From Hyphomonadaceae bacterium (lineage in GTDB: Bacteria; Pseudomonadota; Alphaproteobacteria; Caulobacterales; Aquidulcibacteraceae): DNA of 64,000 nt. Made by a program: the position numbers and the translations under genes. Below the pieces are notes generated by a model. It worked only from the letters and a program-made list of their open reading frames with translations. It had not been told where the DNA came from and did no database searches. Of the stretch, positions 24,810 to 34,264 are shown in pieces. Each line of letters opens with the position of its first letter. The stretch's first letter is position 1. Location: assembly GCA_009773395.1 (NCBI GenBank), contig WRPI01000004.1:124001-188000 (forward strand), in the 5' to 3' direction.

Positions 24810-25502
24810 ATGAAAAAGACCCATAAGGCACTGCATTTTCTAACTCTCGGAACAATCGCAATTATTGCGGGTTGCGCTTCGGGTGGGCGTGAATCTAACG
24901 TCAGGGCCGCCCAACAAATTCAAGATACCAGAACCATACTTGACGCTGTCACACCAGAAGTGAGACAAGTTGAAGCAAGGCTTCTTATCAGCGGCGAGAA
25001 TGGCCATTTGTCGGCTGTTGAAATGAATAATGTGCGCGCATTTGTCGGCGAATATCAAAGGCTTGGGCGCGGCAATATTATTGTTACTTATCCCCAAGGG
25101 ACCACACAAGACGGCATGGCACAAAATTTAGTGCGTGAACTTCAACGGCAAATTTATGCCAATGGGGTTGAATTTACTAATATGGGCTTCGGGCCATATC
25201 AAGCCCAAGCAGATCAAATTTCACCAATTATAGTCTCATTTGATCGTTATGAAGTGCGGCCAGTTGAATGCACGCCTTGGACACAAATTGACCCGCGCAA
25301 AACTGCCAACAACCAAGCAACCGAGCGATTTGGTTGCGCCCAGCGCGCCAATCTTGCCGCTATGGTCGTCGATCCTGGTGATTTAATCGGGGACCGACGT
25401 GAGGGCGTAACCGATGCGCAAAGACCGCAAGTTGGCATTGAGGCACTTAGAAAAGGTGAACTGAAACAAGTATCTGGCGCAGTTTCAGGGGGGTCCAATT
25501 GA
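24810..25502 (+). CDS. cpaD: Pilus assembly lipoprotein CpaD
   Basis: 230-aa lipoprotein with lipobox IAGC (Cys about residue 22). The body matches CpaD: an OmpA-like or BON-like early half and a C-terminal CTPWTQIDPRKTANNQATERFGCAQRANLAAMVVDPGDLIGDRREG segment that is diagnostic. It is thought to pilot or stabilise the secretin in the outer membrane. Its TGA overlaps the ATG of cpaE (TGATG). Confidence 0.93.
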   Translation: MKKTHKALHFLTLGTIAIIAGCASGGRESNVRAAQQIQDTRTILDAVTPEVRQVEARLLISGENGHLSAVEMNNVRAFVGEYQRLGRGNIIVTYPQGTTQDGMAQNLVRELQRQIYANGVEFTNMGFGPYQAQADQISPIIVSFDRYEVRPVECTPWTQIDPRKTANNQATERFGCAQRANLAAMVVDPGDLIGDRREGVTDAQRPQVGIEALRKGELKQVSGAVSGGSN

Positions 25503-26899
25503 TGCAAAAGAAGAACAATCGCGAAAATTGGGAAGAATTGGCGATCGCGGATTCGCCTTTTGAATTTGATAATGACCTTGATTTTGTAAGCCCATTGCAC
25601 AAATCGCCACTTTCGACAGGTATCGCCAACGATGGTGACTTTGACACTGGCGTATTTGAAGAAACTTATGTTGGTGAATTGGCACGTGGCGGCGACCAAC
25701 CAGTTCCACGGATTTCAATCCAAGCTTTTTGCGAAAGGCCCGAAACTGCGCAATTGATACAATCAGCTTCTACCGATCGCCGTATCGCTAAGGCAACAGT
25801 TACAGTAAGTATGGGCGGCTTATTGGGCGCAATCGAATTTTTCCAGAACCAAGCGGTTCCAAACCTAATAATTGTTGAAAGTTTGGCGCCTGCAACTGCA
25901 TTGATTCAGCAATTGGACGCGTTGGCGTCTTTGTGCGAAGAAGGCGTAAAAGTCATTTTGATTGGCGAAGCCAATGACATCGGCCTTTATCGCGAACTCA
26001 TACGTCGCGGCGTATCGGAATACTTGGTTCCACCTTTGCAACCGCTACAGCTTATTCGCGCAATATCCGCATTATATGTCGATTCTGAAAAGCCTTTCTT
26101 GGGGCAAACAATTGCATTTCTGGGTGCAAAAGGCGGCGTTGGCGCTTCGACAGTCGCACATAATGTTGCATGGTCGATGGCCGAACATTCAAGAGTCAAT
26201 ACAACTCTGGTTGATTTGGACTTATCTTGGGGCACAACTGGCCTTGATTTTAATACTGACCCAACTGGAACAGTTTCTGATGCGCTTGAAACGCCAGACC
26301 GAGTGGACGATGTATTGCTCGATAGGCTTTTAACAAGGCATACAGATCACTTAACGCTTTTTACTGCGCCCGCTTCAATAGACCGCGAATATGAAATTGA
26401 CCACGAAGCCTATGAAGTCGTGATCGACGGCGTGCGGCGCGGCGTGCCGTTTGTGGTTTTGGATTTGCCACATGTTTGGAATCGTTGGGTTCGCAAAACT
26501 GTATTAAACGCGGATCATGTCGTAATTGTTTGCCAGCCTGACTTGGCGGGGCTTCGCAATGCGAAATCCCTTTATGACATGGCGAAAATTGGCCGCCCGA
26601 ATGATTCGCCGCCGAAAATTGTATTGAACATGGTTGGCGTGCCAAAACGCCCAGAAATCCCAGTAAAAGATTTTACTGCTGCATTGGGTGCTGAGCCGAT
26701 ATTGGTTTTGCCGTATGACCCAATGCTTTTTGGAACCGCATCAAACAACGGGCAAATGATTTCTGATGTTGGGCCCCAATCAAAATGTGCGGAAGGGCTC
26801 ACCCATTTGGCTTCACTTTTCGCTGGTGCTGCAGTGCAAGGAAAAGCAAAACCAAAATCTCTGCTAGCTAAATTTCTACCCAAGAAAGCGGTGAAGTAA
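25502..26899 (+). CDS. cpaE: Pilus localisation ATPase-like protein CpaE (TadZ)
   Basis: 465-aa cytoplasmic protein. The N-terminal part is a receiver-like domain (about 75-190) without the phosphorylation site. The C-terminal part is a ParA/MinD-type ATPase fold with FLGAKGGVGASTVAHNVAWS, a deviant Walker A in which the final Lys-Thr is replaced (GGVGAST), and LVDLDLSWGTTGLDF. TadZ proteins set the polar site of Tad pili. ATG 25502 overlaps the cpaD stop; a TTG one codon upstream is also possible. Confidence 0.93.
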   Translation: MQKKNNRENWEELAIADSPFEFDNDLDFVSPLHKSPLSTGIANDGDFDTGVFEETYVGELARGGDQPVPRISIQAFCERPETAQLIQSASTDRRIAKATVTVSMGGLLGAIEFFQNQAVPNLIIVESLAPATALIQQLDALASLCEEGVKVILIGEANDIGLYRELIRRGVSEYLVPPLQPLQLIRAISALYVDSEKPFLGQTIAFLGAKGGVGASTVAHNVAWSMAEHSRVNTTLVDLDLSWGTTGLDFNTDPTGTVSDALETPDRVDDVLLDRLLTRHTDHLTLFTAPASIDREYEIDHEAYEVVIDGVRRGVPFVVLDLPHVWNRWVRKTVLNADHVVIVCQPDLAGLRNAKSLYDMAKIGRPNDSPPKIVLNMVGVPKRPEIPVKDFTAALGAEPILVLPYDPMLFGTASNNGQMISDVGPQSKCAEGLTHLASLFAGAAVQGKAKPKSLLAKFLPKKAVK

Positions 26900-26900
26900 T

Positions 26901-28367
26901 ATGAGTTTTGGCAGGCGAGCAGAAGCACCATCGGTTACGCCAACGGCTCCTAAAATTGAAGTCGTCCAAAAAACTGTGGCTGCTCCTAAAGTGGAAGCGG
27001 CTGCTGCAGCGCCCCAGCCAAGCGCTGATAGGATTGCCAAGGTTACCAAACCCGTTCAAGAGCCTGCGCCAAAAATTGTGCCTGATACTCGAACTGAAGA
27101 ATATTACCGGGTAAAAACTTCAATTTACAACGCCTTAATCGAAACCATAGATTTGGGCCAACTAGCGCAATTAGATCAAAAAACTGCGCGTGATGAAATC
27201 CGTGACATCGTAAACGAAATTATCGCCATAAAACAGCTGGTAATTTCTGTTGCGGAGCAAGAACAATTATTGAGCGACATCATCAACGACGTATTGGGTT
27301 ATGGCCCACTTGAGCCTCTTTTGGCACGCGATGACATTGCCGATATTATGATAAATGGCGCACAAAATATTTTTATTGAAGTCGGCGGCAAAGTCACAAA
27401 AACCCCAATTAGGTTTCGCGACAATCAACAATTGATGAATGTCTGCCAACGGATTGTTTCGCAAGTCGGTCGCCGTGTCGATGAATCCTCGCCAATTTGC
27501 GACGCGCGTTTGCCCGATGGTTCGCGCGTTAACGTCATTGTGCCGCCATTGGCACTTGATGGTCCAACCATGACAATTCGTAAGTTCAAAAAAGACAAAA
27601 TGCGGATGCAAGATCTCGTCGGTTTTGGCTCAATTTCCCCGGCTGGCGCTAAAGTTCTGGGGATTATTGGTGCTTGTCGTTGTAATATTCTAATTTCCGG
27701 CGGCACTGGTTCTGGTAAAACCACGCTTCTAAATTGCTTGACCGGCTTTATCGCCCCCGATGAGCGCATTATCACTTGCGAAGACGCCGCCGAATTGCAA
27801 TTGCAACAGCCGCATGTTGTTAGGCTCGAAACTCGCCCGCCAAATCTTGAAGGCGCCGGCGCGATAACAATGCGCGATTTGGTCAAAAACTGCCTGCGGA
27901 TGCGACCCGAGCGGATTATCGTCGGCGAGGTGCGCGGCCCCGAAGCGTTTGACTTGCTGCAAGCAATGAACACGGGCCACGATGGATCCATGGGAACATT
28001 GCACGCCAATAGTCCGCGCGAAGGCATTTCAAGAATGGAATCCATGATTACAATGGGTGGATTTTCTTTGCCGCCAAAAACCATTCGCGAAATGATTTCA
28101 GGCTCAGTTGATATTGTGGTTCAAGCCGCCCGCATGCGCGATGGTTCGCGGCGGATTACGCATGTAACAGAAGTTATTGGCCTCGAAGGCGAAGTGATTA
28201 TCACCCAAGACTTGATTGTTTTTGAAGTTGAAGGTGAAGATGCAAATGGCAAAATAATTGGCAAGCATCGTGCCACGGGCATCGCGCGTCCAAAATTCTG
28301 GGATCGCGCGCGTTATTACGGCATGGAGCGCGAATTGGCCGAAGCATTAGACGAAGCCGATGTGTGA
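26901..28367 (+). CDS. cpaF: Tad secretion ATPase CpaF (TadA)
   Basis: 488-aa hexameric VirB11-like ATPase that powers pilus extension and retraction. An Ala/Pro-rich N-terminal linker (to about 60) precedes the ATPase. Walker A GGTGSGKTT lies at about residues 267-275; the Asp box, Walker B region RPERIIVGEVRGPEAFDLLQAMNTGHDGSMGTLHAN and His box are all intact. One base separates it from cpaE, and tadB follows after 8 nt. Confidence 0.96.
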   Translation: MSFGRRAEAPSVTPTAPKIEVVQKTVAAPKVEAAAAAPQPSADRIAKVTKPVQEPAPKIVPDTRTEEYYRVKTSIYNALIETIDLGQLAQLDQKTARDEIRDIVNEIIAIKQLVISVAEQEQLLSDIINDVLGYGPLEPLLARDDIADIMINGAQNIFIEVGGKVTKTPIRFRDNQQLMNVCQRIVSQVGRRVDESSPICDARLPDGSRVNVIVPPLALDGPTMTIRKFKKDKMRMQDLVGFGSISPAGAKVLGIIGACRCNILISGGTGSGKTTLLNCLTGFIAPDERIITCEDAAELQLQQPHVVRLETRPPNLEGAGAITMRDLVKNCLRMRPERIIVGEVRGPEAFDLLQAMNTGHDGSMGTLHANSPREGISRMESMITMGGFSLPPKTIREMISGSVDIVVQAARMRDGSRRITHVTEVIGLEGEVIITQDLIVFEVEGEDANGKIIGKHRATGIARPKFWDRARYYGMERELAEALDEADV

Positions 28368-28375
28368 GGTAGCCA

Positions 28376-29350
28376 ATGGATAGCTCACTTATTTTTTCTG
28401 GAATAATCGCGTTAGGAATTGTTGTTCTTGGTCTTGGGCTAGCGCAAAAAGATTCGTCGGTTGATAATAAACGCATTCAATATGTGTCAAAAGACAAAGA
28501 AGGTGCGCTTAAACGTAAGCAAGCCGATCCAGATGCAGATCGGCGCAAAAAGCTGCTCGGAAATATCAAAGATCTCGAAATCAAAGAACGGCAAATGCGC
28601 AAAGCCCGCCTTTCAACTGAAGCAAAAATCGAACAAGCTGGCATGACCATAACTCCGCTTAATTTTTGGATGTTTTCCATTGGCATCGGTGTTTTTGTTG
28701 CATTGGTTCTTTTTGTAATCGGCCAACCGTTTTATATCGCATTGGGAGCAGCGTTTGCTGCGGGTTTTGGCTTTCCGCAATGGGTATTGAAATTTATGAT
28801 TGGCATGCGCCAGAAAAAGTTCATTTTGGAATTCGCAACTTCAATTGAAGTAATTGTGCGCGGTGTGAAGTCGGGCCTGCCACTAAACGAATGCCTGAAA
28901 ATGATTGGCCGCGAAGCAATTGAACCGCTTGGCGGTGAATTTCGCAGGCTTGTAGATCAAACGTCAATGGGCGTGCCATTAGACCAGGCGCTCGCAAAAT
29001 TATTTGAACGTATGCCTCTGCCTGAAGTTAGTTTTTTTGCAATTGTTTTGTCGATTCAGCAAAAAGCGGGGGGTAATTTGTCTGAAGCATTGCAAAATTT
29101 GGCGACAGTGCTTCGTTCACGCAAAATGATGCGCGAAAAAATTAATGCTCTCTCATCAGAAGCTAAAGCATCAGCCATGATCATTGGCGCTTTGCCAATT
29201 GCGGTCTGCGTTATGGTATCAATTACAAGCCCTTCATATATGTCGCTATTGTTTACAGATCCCACCGGTCGCATGGGCTTAATGGTCGGTCTTGGAATGA
29301 TGGGAACGGGCATAATGGTTATGCGTAAAATGATTAATTTCGAGATTTAG
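28376..29350 (+). CDS. tadB: Inner-membrane platform protein TadB
   Basis: 324-aa type II secretion F-domain protein. Spans at about 5-22, 95-130 and the C-terminal 265-315. The T2SF core carries FATSIEVIVRGVKSGLPLNECLKMIGREAIEPLGGEF and FAIVLSIQQKAGGNLSEALQNLATVLRSRKMMREKI. It works as a heterodimer with TadC to anchor CpaF. Tight spacing to both neighbours. Confidence 0.95.
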   Translation: MDSSLIFSGIIALGIVVLGLGLAQKDSSVDNKRIQYVSKDKEGALKRKQADPDADRRKKLLGNIKDLEIKERQMRKARLSTEAKIEQAGMTITPLNFWMFSIGIGVFVALVLFVIGQPFYIALGAAFAAGFGFPQWVLKFMIGMRQKKFILEFATSIEVIVRGVKSGLPLNECLKMIGREAIEPLGGEFRRLVDQTSMGVPLDQALAKLFERMPLPEVSFFAIVLSIQQKAGGNLSEALQNLATVLRSRKMMREKINALSSEAKASAMIIGALPIAVCVMVSITSPSYMSLLFTDPTGRMGLMVGLGMMGTGIMVMRKMINFEI

Positions 29351-29367
29351 GGCAGCAGGCGAACAAT

Positions 29368-30402
29368 ATGTTTCAAGAAGTTAGCTCCTTTGCACAAAAA
29401 GTTACCGACCCCGCCAATGTGGCGGCGGTGGTAATTGCTGCTGCATCGTTCATAACCTTGGTGACCATCGCCCAGCCGCTTTTTAGTGGCGACAAATTGG
29501 CATCGCGCATGCGTTCAGTTTCGACAGACCGTGACGAAATGCGCCGCAAGCATAGAGCGCTCTTGGCGCGCGAGTCAGCGGCGTCGGGTTTGCGCATGCA
29601 GGACAAAGGGCCGTGGAAGAATGTCGTCCAAAAACTAAATCTAAAGACTCTTTTGGCGGATCCAAATGTCGAATCGAAATTATTGCAGGCAGGTTTGCGT
29701 GGGCCAACTGCATCATCGGTTTTTTATTTTTGCCGTTTTGCGCTTCCGATAATTTTCTTCTTCGCCGCCTTTCTATATATGTTCATTGCGGGCGTGGAAC
29801 TTAAATCAAACCAAAAATTGTTGGCAGGTATGGTTGCTTGCGCCTTTGGTTTTTATTTGCCGAATTTGGTCGTGGGCAATATGGCGTCAAAGCGCCAAAA
29901 GTCGATTATGAAAGCATTTCCAGACGCATTGGATTTACTGCTAATTTGCGTCGAAGCCGGCATTTCAATCGAAGCCGCCTTTGCCAAAGTTGGCGAAGAA
30001 ATCGGTTCATCATCAATTGAATTGGCCGAAGAATTGGGTCTGACAAACGCTGAGCTTGCTTATTTGCAAGACAGGCGCGTCGCCTATGAGAATCTGGCGA
30101 AACGAACGACCCATCCAGGCGTAAAAGCGGTGACAATCGCACTCACCCAAGCCGAGCGCTACGGCACGCCGTTAGGTGCTGCACTGCGGGTTATGGCCAA
30201 AGAAAACCGCGAAATGCGTATGACCGAAGCCGAGAAGAAAGCCGCCGCATTGCCGGCACAATTAACTGTGCCAATGATTGTGTTCTTCCTGCCAGTTTTG
30301 TTCATTGTTATTCTAACACCAGCCTATGTCAGATGGCAGCACATGAACCAAACCAATAGCGAAACTGTCGCTACGGCGAATGCTAAAGCAGTTAAGAGAT
30401 AA
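29368..30402 (+). CDS. tadC: Inner-membrane platform protein TadC
   Basis: 344-aa T2SF-domain protein with the TadC marks KAFPDALDLLLICVEAGISIEAAFAKVGEEI and LTQAERYGTPLGAALRVMAKENREMRMTEAEKKAAALPAQLTVPMIVFFLPVLFIVILTPAYVR. Spans at about 15-35, 115-165 and 300-322. Last plus-strand gene of the Tad block; its stop lies 1 nt from the convergent tadD stop, and there is no room for a terminator outside coding sequence. Confidence 0.95.
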   Translation: MFQEVSSFAQKVTDPANVAAVVIAAASFITLVTIAQPLFSGDKLASRMRSVSTDRDEMRRKHRALLARESAASGLRMQDKGPWKNVVQKLNLKTLLADPNVESKLLQAGLRGPTASSVFYFCRFALPIIFFFAAFLYMFIAGVELKSNQKLLAGMVACAFGFYLPNLVVGNMASKRQKSIMKAFPDALDLLLICVEAGISIEAAFAKVGEEIGSSSIELAEELGLTNAELAYLQDRRVAYENLAKRTTHPGVKAVTIALTQAERYGTPLGAALRVMAKENREMRMTEAEKKAAALPAQLTVPMIVFFLPVLFIVILTPAYVRWQHMNQTNSETVATANAKAVKR

Positions 30403-30403
30403 T

Positions 30404-31390
30404 CTAATTACTAGCGTGAGCAACGGCTTGGGAATTTGACTGAGTTCCTGAAGGCGGCGATGTATTCCACCGATTTTCTTCGCCGTTCAGCATCGCCCGA
30501 ATATAAGCAATATTGCGCGCTGCGACATCGGGTGGCACGTCTTGCGCGGCCAGTCTCTCGCTTTCCTGCAAACGCCCTTGCAGCCCAACAATTAAGGCCA
30601 AATTTTGCCGCGATTGAATCGGCGCATTGGGTAAAGCGACAGCGCGGCGCAACATACGCTCGCCACCCGCTAAATCACCATTTAATGCCATGGAAAATCC
30701 AAGATTAGAAACAAGATTGGCATCATTTGGGGCAATCGCAAGGCCTTCATTATACGCGGTAATTGCCAAATCACTGCGACCAATTTTATCATATGCTATG
30801 CCTAGTCCGTTACGGACATTCGCATCGCGCGGCAAAAGTGAAATTGCTTTGCTTAAAGCTTGCACGGCCTGTTCATTGGCGTTGCTTGCCAAAAGCCCCA
30901 AGCCAAGGCAAGCCCATAAGCGGCCACTGCTATCATGTGCTTGCAGTCCAGTTGCCGCAGTTGCGACAGCACGTTCAGCCGAGCCAATGTATCGAAGTGC
31001 TTGGCTAGCTTCGAAAGCCGCTTCTTCATCGGCGGGATTTTTTTCAAGCTCATTGAGCCAAAAAGTCGATTGTGAAACCAAAGGCAATGTCCGCGCGGCT
31101 TGCCTTTGTTCAGGCGTTGCAGCCGGGGCGGGAGCAGGAACGGTTGGCGCAGCAACAGCAGCGGGCGCGGTGGGAGTTGGCCGTGCGTGACGGCTTCGCG
31201 CTTTTGGTGCGGGGGTTGCATTTGGCGTTGCGGCGGGCGCAACTTGCCCAGGCATTTGTATTTCTGGCGTGATGCTGTGCGGTGACGCGGGCGGTGGCTC
31301 GGCTCGGCGCGAAAAAGGCAATGCATTGGCACTTATCACAAAAGCAGAGCCAGTAATGAGCGCAGTTGTGGCAATAAATAATTTCTTCAT
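30404..31390 (-). CDS. tadD: TPR pilus assembly protein TadD
   Basis: 328-aa exported protein with TPR repeats, the usual TadD piloting/assembly factor. Signal peptide to about ANA (residue 23), then a Pro/Ala-rich linker (about 30-100), then at least four TPR units including GSAERAVATAATGLQAHDSSGRLWACLGLGLLA and AVQALSKAISLLPRDANVRNGLGIAYDKIGRSDLAITAYNEGLAIAPNDANLVSNLGFSMALNG. ATG 31390 has AAGG just upstream; a GTG five codons earlier is less likely. Convergent with tadC. Confidence 0.88.
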   Translation of the reverse strand: MKKLFIATTALITGSAFVISANALPFSRRAEPPPASPHSITPEIQMPGQVAPAATPNATPAPKARSRHARPTPTAPAAVAAPTVPAPAPAATPEQRQAARTLPLVSQSTFWLNELEKNPADEEAAFEASQALRYIGSAERAVATAATGLQAHDSSGRLWACLGLGLLASNANEQAVQALSKAISLLPRDANVRNGLGIAYDKIGRSDLAITAYNEGLAIAPNDANLVSNLGFSMALNGDLAGGERMLRRAVALPNAPIQSRQNLALIVGLQGRLQESERLAAQDVPPDVAARNIAYIRAMLNGEENRWNTSPPSGTQSNSQAVAHASN

Positions 31391-31518
31391 TTTCTTAGCC
31401 TTCACCGTGATAATAGAATAGTGAATTATCGAATCGGGCTTTAAGTTTTTGGTGATTTTAGTTAATTTTTCATCAATTTATCGCATGGTTTACGGAATTG
31501 TTAGAAAGCCCACCTCAA

Positions 31519-32889
31519 ATGAACCAAACAAGCGCCAATATTCCGATTTTCCTTATTTCCCAAAGCGACTTTTCCAATAAATACGCCAATGGCAAAAATG
31601 CTGATGGTGACTTGATGGCGGCGCATCGATTTACGGGGCAAAGTGGGAAAGTCTTGATTGCGCCCAAAAATACTGGGGAACCAAAAAAAATATTTTTGGG
31701 AATTGGCGAAGTTTTCACGCCGCAGATTTTGGGATGCCTTGCGAAAAACCTGCCTCAAGGCAATTATGAAATTAAAACAAAAATAAAGCCAGAACATGCC
31801 CAAAACGCCTATTTGTTTTTCCTTCTCGGGTGCTATTCTTTCGATAAATATAAATCGAAAAAAGCTAATAAAGAAAACGTCAATTTGCTTCCTCCGAAAA
31901 ATGTTGACGCCGAAGTTGCAAAAGGCATTGCCACCGCAATTGCGGCAGGGCGCGACCTTATCAATACCCCCGCCAATGATATGGGGCCTGTAGAAATCAC
32001 TAACGCAGCCATCGCCGTCGCAAAACAAAATAATGCTGAAATTGAAATAATAAAGGGCGACGAATTATTAACCCAAAACTATCCCTTAATCCATGCGGTT
32101 GGTCGGGCAGCTTCGCAAGAACCGCGATTGCTAATATTGCGAAGGCCCAAAGCCGACGCCCCAAAAATCGGGATTGTCGGGAAGGGTGTCGCATTTGACA
32201 CTGGCGGTCTTAATCTAAAACAGGGCAATTTCATGGGCCTAATGAAAAAGGACATGGGCGGCGCTGCCTGTGCTATTTGCCTGTTTGATATATTAGCGCA
32301 AATGGATTTGAACATAGATCTAAACCTATATTTGCCATTGGTTGAAAATGCAGTTTCCGCTAATTCGATGCGGCCTAGCGATGTTGTAAAAGCACGCAAT
32401 GGAATGTTTGTTGAAATTGACAATACCGACGCCGAAGGGCGCTTGGTTTTGGCCGACGCCTTGACCCGCGCCAGCGAGGACGGCATGGCGACTATTTTTG
32501 ACTTTGCAACGCTGACGGGTGCAGCGAGAGTGGCATTAGGGCCAGATTTGCCGCCATTTTATACGCATAATAATGGCTTGGCACGCGAATTGGAAATTGC
32601 ATCACACAAAGTTCAAGACCCAATTTGGCGCATGCCTTTGTGGGCAAATTATAGTGACGATTTGGAAAGCCAAATCGCCGATTTGAAAAATGGCGGCGGC
32701 CAGTTTGCGGGTTCAATTACTGCAGCTTTATTCCTCGCCAAATTTGTGACTGCAAAAGAATGGGTTCATTTTGATGTTTATTGCTGGAATCCGAAAGACA
32801 AACCAGCAAGGCCAATGGGCGGCGAAGTTCAAGCAATTCGGGCAGTTTTGCAATTGCTGACAAAAAGATATCCCAAGCGCCAGCAATAA
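31519..32889 (+). CDS. Leucyl aminopeptidase family protein (M17)
   Basis: 456-aa cytoplasmic metallo-aminopeptidase. The C-terminal catalytic domain has KGVAFDTGGLNLK (first metal ligands and the catalytic Lys region), the family signature NTDAEGRLVLADAL near residue 305, and NGGGQFAGSITAALFL with WVHFDVYCWNP toward the end. The N-terminal domain is short and divergent, like PepB-type enzymes in proteobacteria. No strong Shine-Dalgarno; ATG 31519 is preferred over TTG 31498. Exact subtype (PepA or PepB) not resolved. Confidence 0.9.
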   Translation: MNQTSANIPIFLISQSDFSNKYANGKNADGDLMAAHRFTGQSGKVLIAPKNTGEPKKIFLGIGEVFTPQILGCLAKNLPQGNYEIKTKIKPEHAQNAYLFFLLGCYSFDKYKSKKANKENVNLLPPKNVDAEVAKGIATAIAAGRDLINTPANDMGPVEITNAAIAVAKQNNAEIEIIKGDELLTQNYPLIHAVGRAASQEPRLLILRRPKADAPKIGIVGKGVAFDTGGLNLKQGNFMGLMKKDMGGAACAICLFDILAQMDLNIDLNLYLPLVENAVSANSMRPSDVVKARNGMFVEIDNTDAEGRLVLADALTRASEDGMATIFDFATLTGAARVALGPDLPPFYTHNNGLARELEIASHKVQDPIWRMPLWANYSDDLESQIADLKNGGGQFAGSITAALFLAKFVTAKEWVHFDVYCWNPKDKPARPMGGEVQAIRAVLQLLTKRYPKRQQ

Positions 32890-32983
32890 TTGCAGAGAAA
32901 TTTTTTCATATTGACTCTTTTCAAGACTCTTGCACGCGAACACAAATCACTTGACGATTCGCAAAACAACGTTGGGGTGAATA

Positions 32984-33400
32984 ATGGAATTGGAAAATCG
33001 CGAAGCCTTGGATTTGTGGCGCGACATTACTCACCGCGCAATTAAGGCCGATGGCCCTGATTTATCGGCGCGGCAAACCGCATTGCTTTTGACAATTCAT
33101 TTGGATGAAGATCGTCATACGGTGCGCGGCCTGTCTAAGCGTTTGGGGCTTGGAAAACCAGCTATAGTGCGTGCGCTTGATAGCTTGCAGGCACTTGGTT
33201 TGGTGCGGCGGGTGCGCGATGAAACGGATCGGCGCAATATATTTATTGAACCAACCGAAGCGGGTGCGCATCGACTAAGTGATATTGCAATAATCATCGC
33301 GCAAGGCATATCCAATATGGACCGCGGCAAAACAATTGAAATTCGAAGAATTGAAAGCAATTTTGCGAATGACCATTTTGCCAATTTCGCGACGCACTAG
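32984..33400 (+). CDS. MarR-family transcriptional regulator
   Basis: 138-aa winged helix-turn-helix protein. The DNA-binding core reads LSARQTALLLTIHLDEDRHTVRGLSKRLGLGKPAIVRALDSLQALGLVRRVRDETDRRNIFIEPTEAG, with the DxRxR wing motif represented by DETDRRN. It precedes the NlpC/P60 gene by 5 nt, so the two are cotranscribed. Likely a small-molecule-responsive repressor; ligand unknown. Confidence 0.88.
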   Translation: MELENREALDLWRDITHRAIKADGPDLSARQTALLLTIHLDEDRHTVRGLSKRLGLGKPAIVRALDSLQALGLVRRVRDETDRRNIFIEPTEAGAHRLSDIAIIIAQGISNMDRGKTIEIRRIESNFANDHFANFATH

Positions 33401-33405
33401 TTCAA

Positions 33406-34251
33406 ATGCTCGATAAATCCATAAACCCCTATCGCGATGACTTGGCGGCAATTAAACTCAAAGGCATGGTCAATGCGCCAAAATATGTCGAACCGCAGAC
33501 TTTCCAAATAGTCAAATCCGCCGCTCCAATTTTGGCCAAACCCGCACAAAAAGCCGAACAAATAAGTGAAGCATTATGTGGTGAAATTATGGAAGTTTAT
33601 GATGTTTCAAATGGTTTTGCGTGGGGCCAATTGGTCAAAGATCAATATGTTGGCTATGTTTCAATTGATGCAATATGCAATAATATAGTTACCACAACCC
33701 ATAAGGTGAAAGTGTTGCGCACATATGGCTTTGAAAATCCTAACGTAAAAACGCCAATCATTGGGACATTTTCATTGGGTGCAGAAGTTTGCGCCACTGG
33801 CGAAACCGCGAATGGTTTTGCCAATTGTGGGGTTCATGGGTGGATTCATGAAACCCATTTAAGTGAAATTGGTGAATACGCTTCTGACCCAATCGCCATC
33901 GCCAAATGGTTTTTGAAAGCGCCTTATTTATGGGGTGGCAAACAAAGCTTCGGCTTGGATTGCTCGGGCCTAACCCAGATTGCGTTTGCTGCTTGTGGGA
34001 TAAATTTGCCGAGAGATAGCAGATTGCAAGAAACTATTGGCGAGAATATTGAATTTGACGGCGGTCTGCATAATTTACGCGCAGGAGATTTAGTTTTTTG
34101 GCAAGGCCACGTCGCCATGCTGATAGATGATGTGAATATTATCCATGCCAATGCCTATCATATGATGGTCGAAATTGAGCCTTTGTCGGCAGCCAAAGAG
34201 CGTTCAGACGCAAGCGGCATTGCTTTGCGCACAATTAGTAGAATTTTGTAA
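33406..34251 (+). CDS. SH3-domain NlpC/P60 peptidoglycan hydrolase-like protein
   Basis: 281-aa protein with two SH3b-like regions (about 35-85 and 95-150) and a C-terminal NlpC/P60 domain. The catalytic Cys is in FGLDCSGLTQIAF, followed by GDLVFWQGHVAML with the His and ANAYH as third residue region. These enzymes usually cut D-Glu-mDAP bonds in muropeptides. No signal peptide is seen, so it fits the cytoplasmic recycling enzymes of this group (YkfC-like). In one unit with the MarR gene. Confidence 0.85.
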   Translation: MLDKSINPYRDDLAAIKLKGMVNAPKYVEPQTFQIVKSAAPILAKPAQKAEQISEALCGEIMEVYDVSNGFAWGQLVKDQYVGYVSIDAICNNIVTTTHKVKVLRTYGFENPNVKTPIIGTFSLGAEVCATGETANGFANCGVHGWIHETHLSEIGEYASDPIAIAKWFLKAPYLWGGKQSFGLDCSGLTQIAFAACGINLPRDSRLQETIGENIEFDGGLHNLRAGDLVFWQGHVAMLIDDVNIIHANAYHMMVEIEPLSAAKERSDASGIALRTISRIL

Positions 34252-34264
34252 ACTGTCGTTATTT

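Noticed and set aside
25502-26899. CpaE receiver-like domain as an active response regulator
   Set aside because: No phosphoacceptor Asp/Lys set is visible; TadZ proteins typically have an atypical receiver.
18009-31390. The Tad locus as a newly acquired island
   Set aside because: Codon use and base composition look like the surroundings, no integrase, tRNA or direct repeats flank it, and Tad loci are common in this class.
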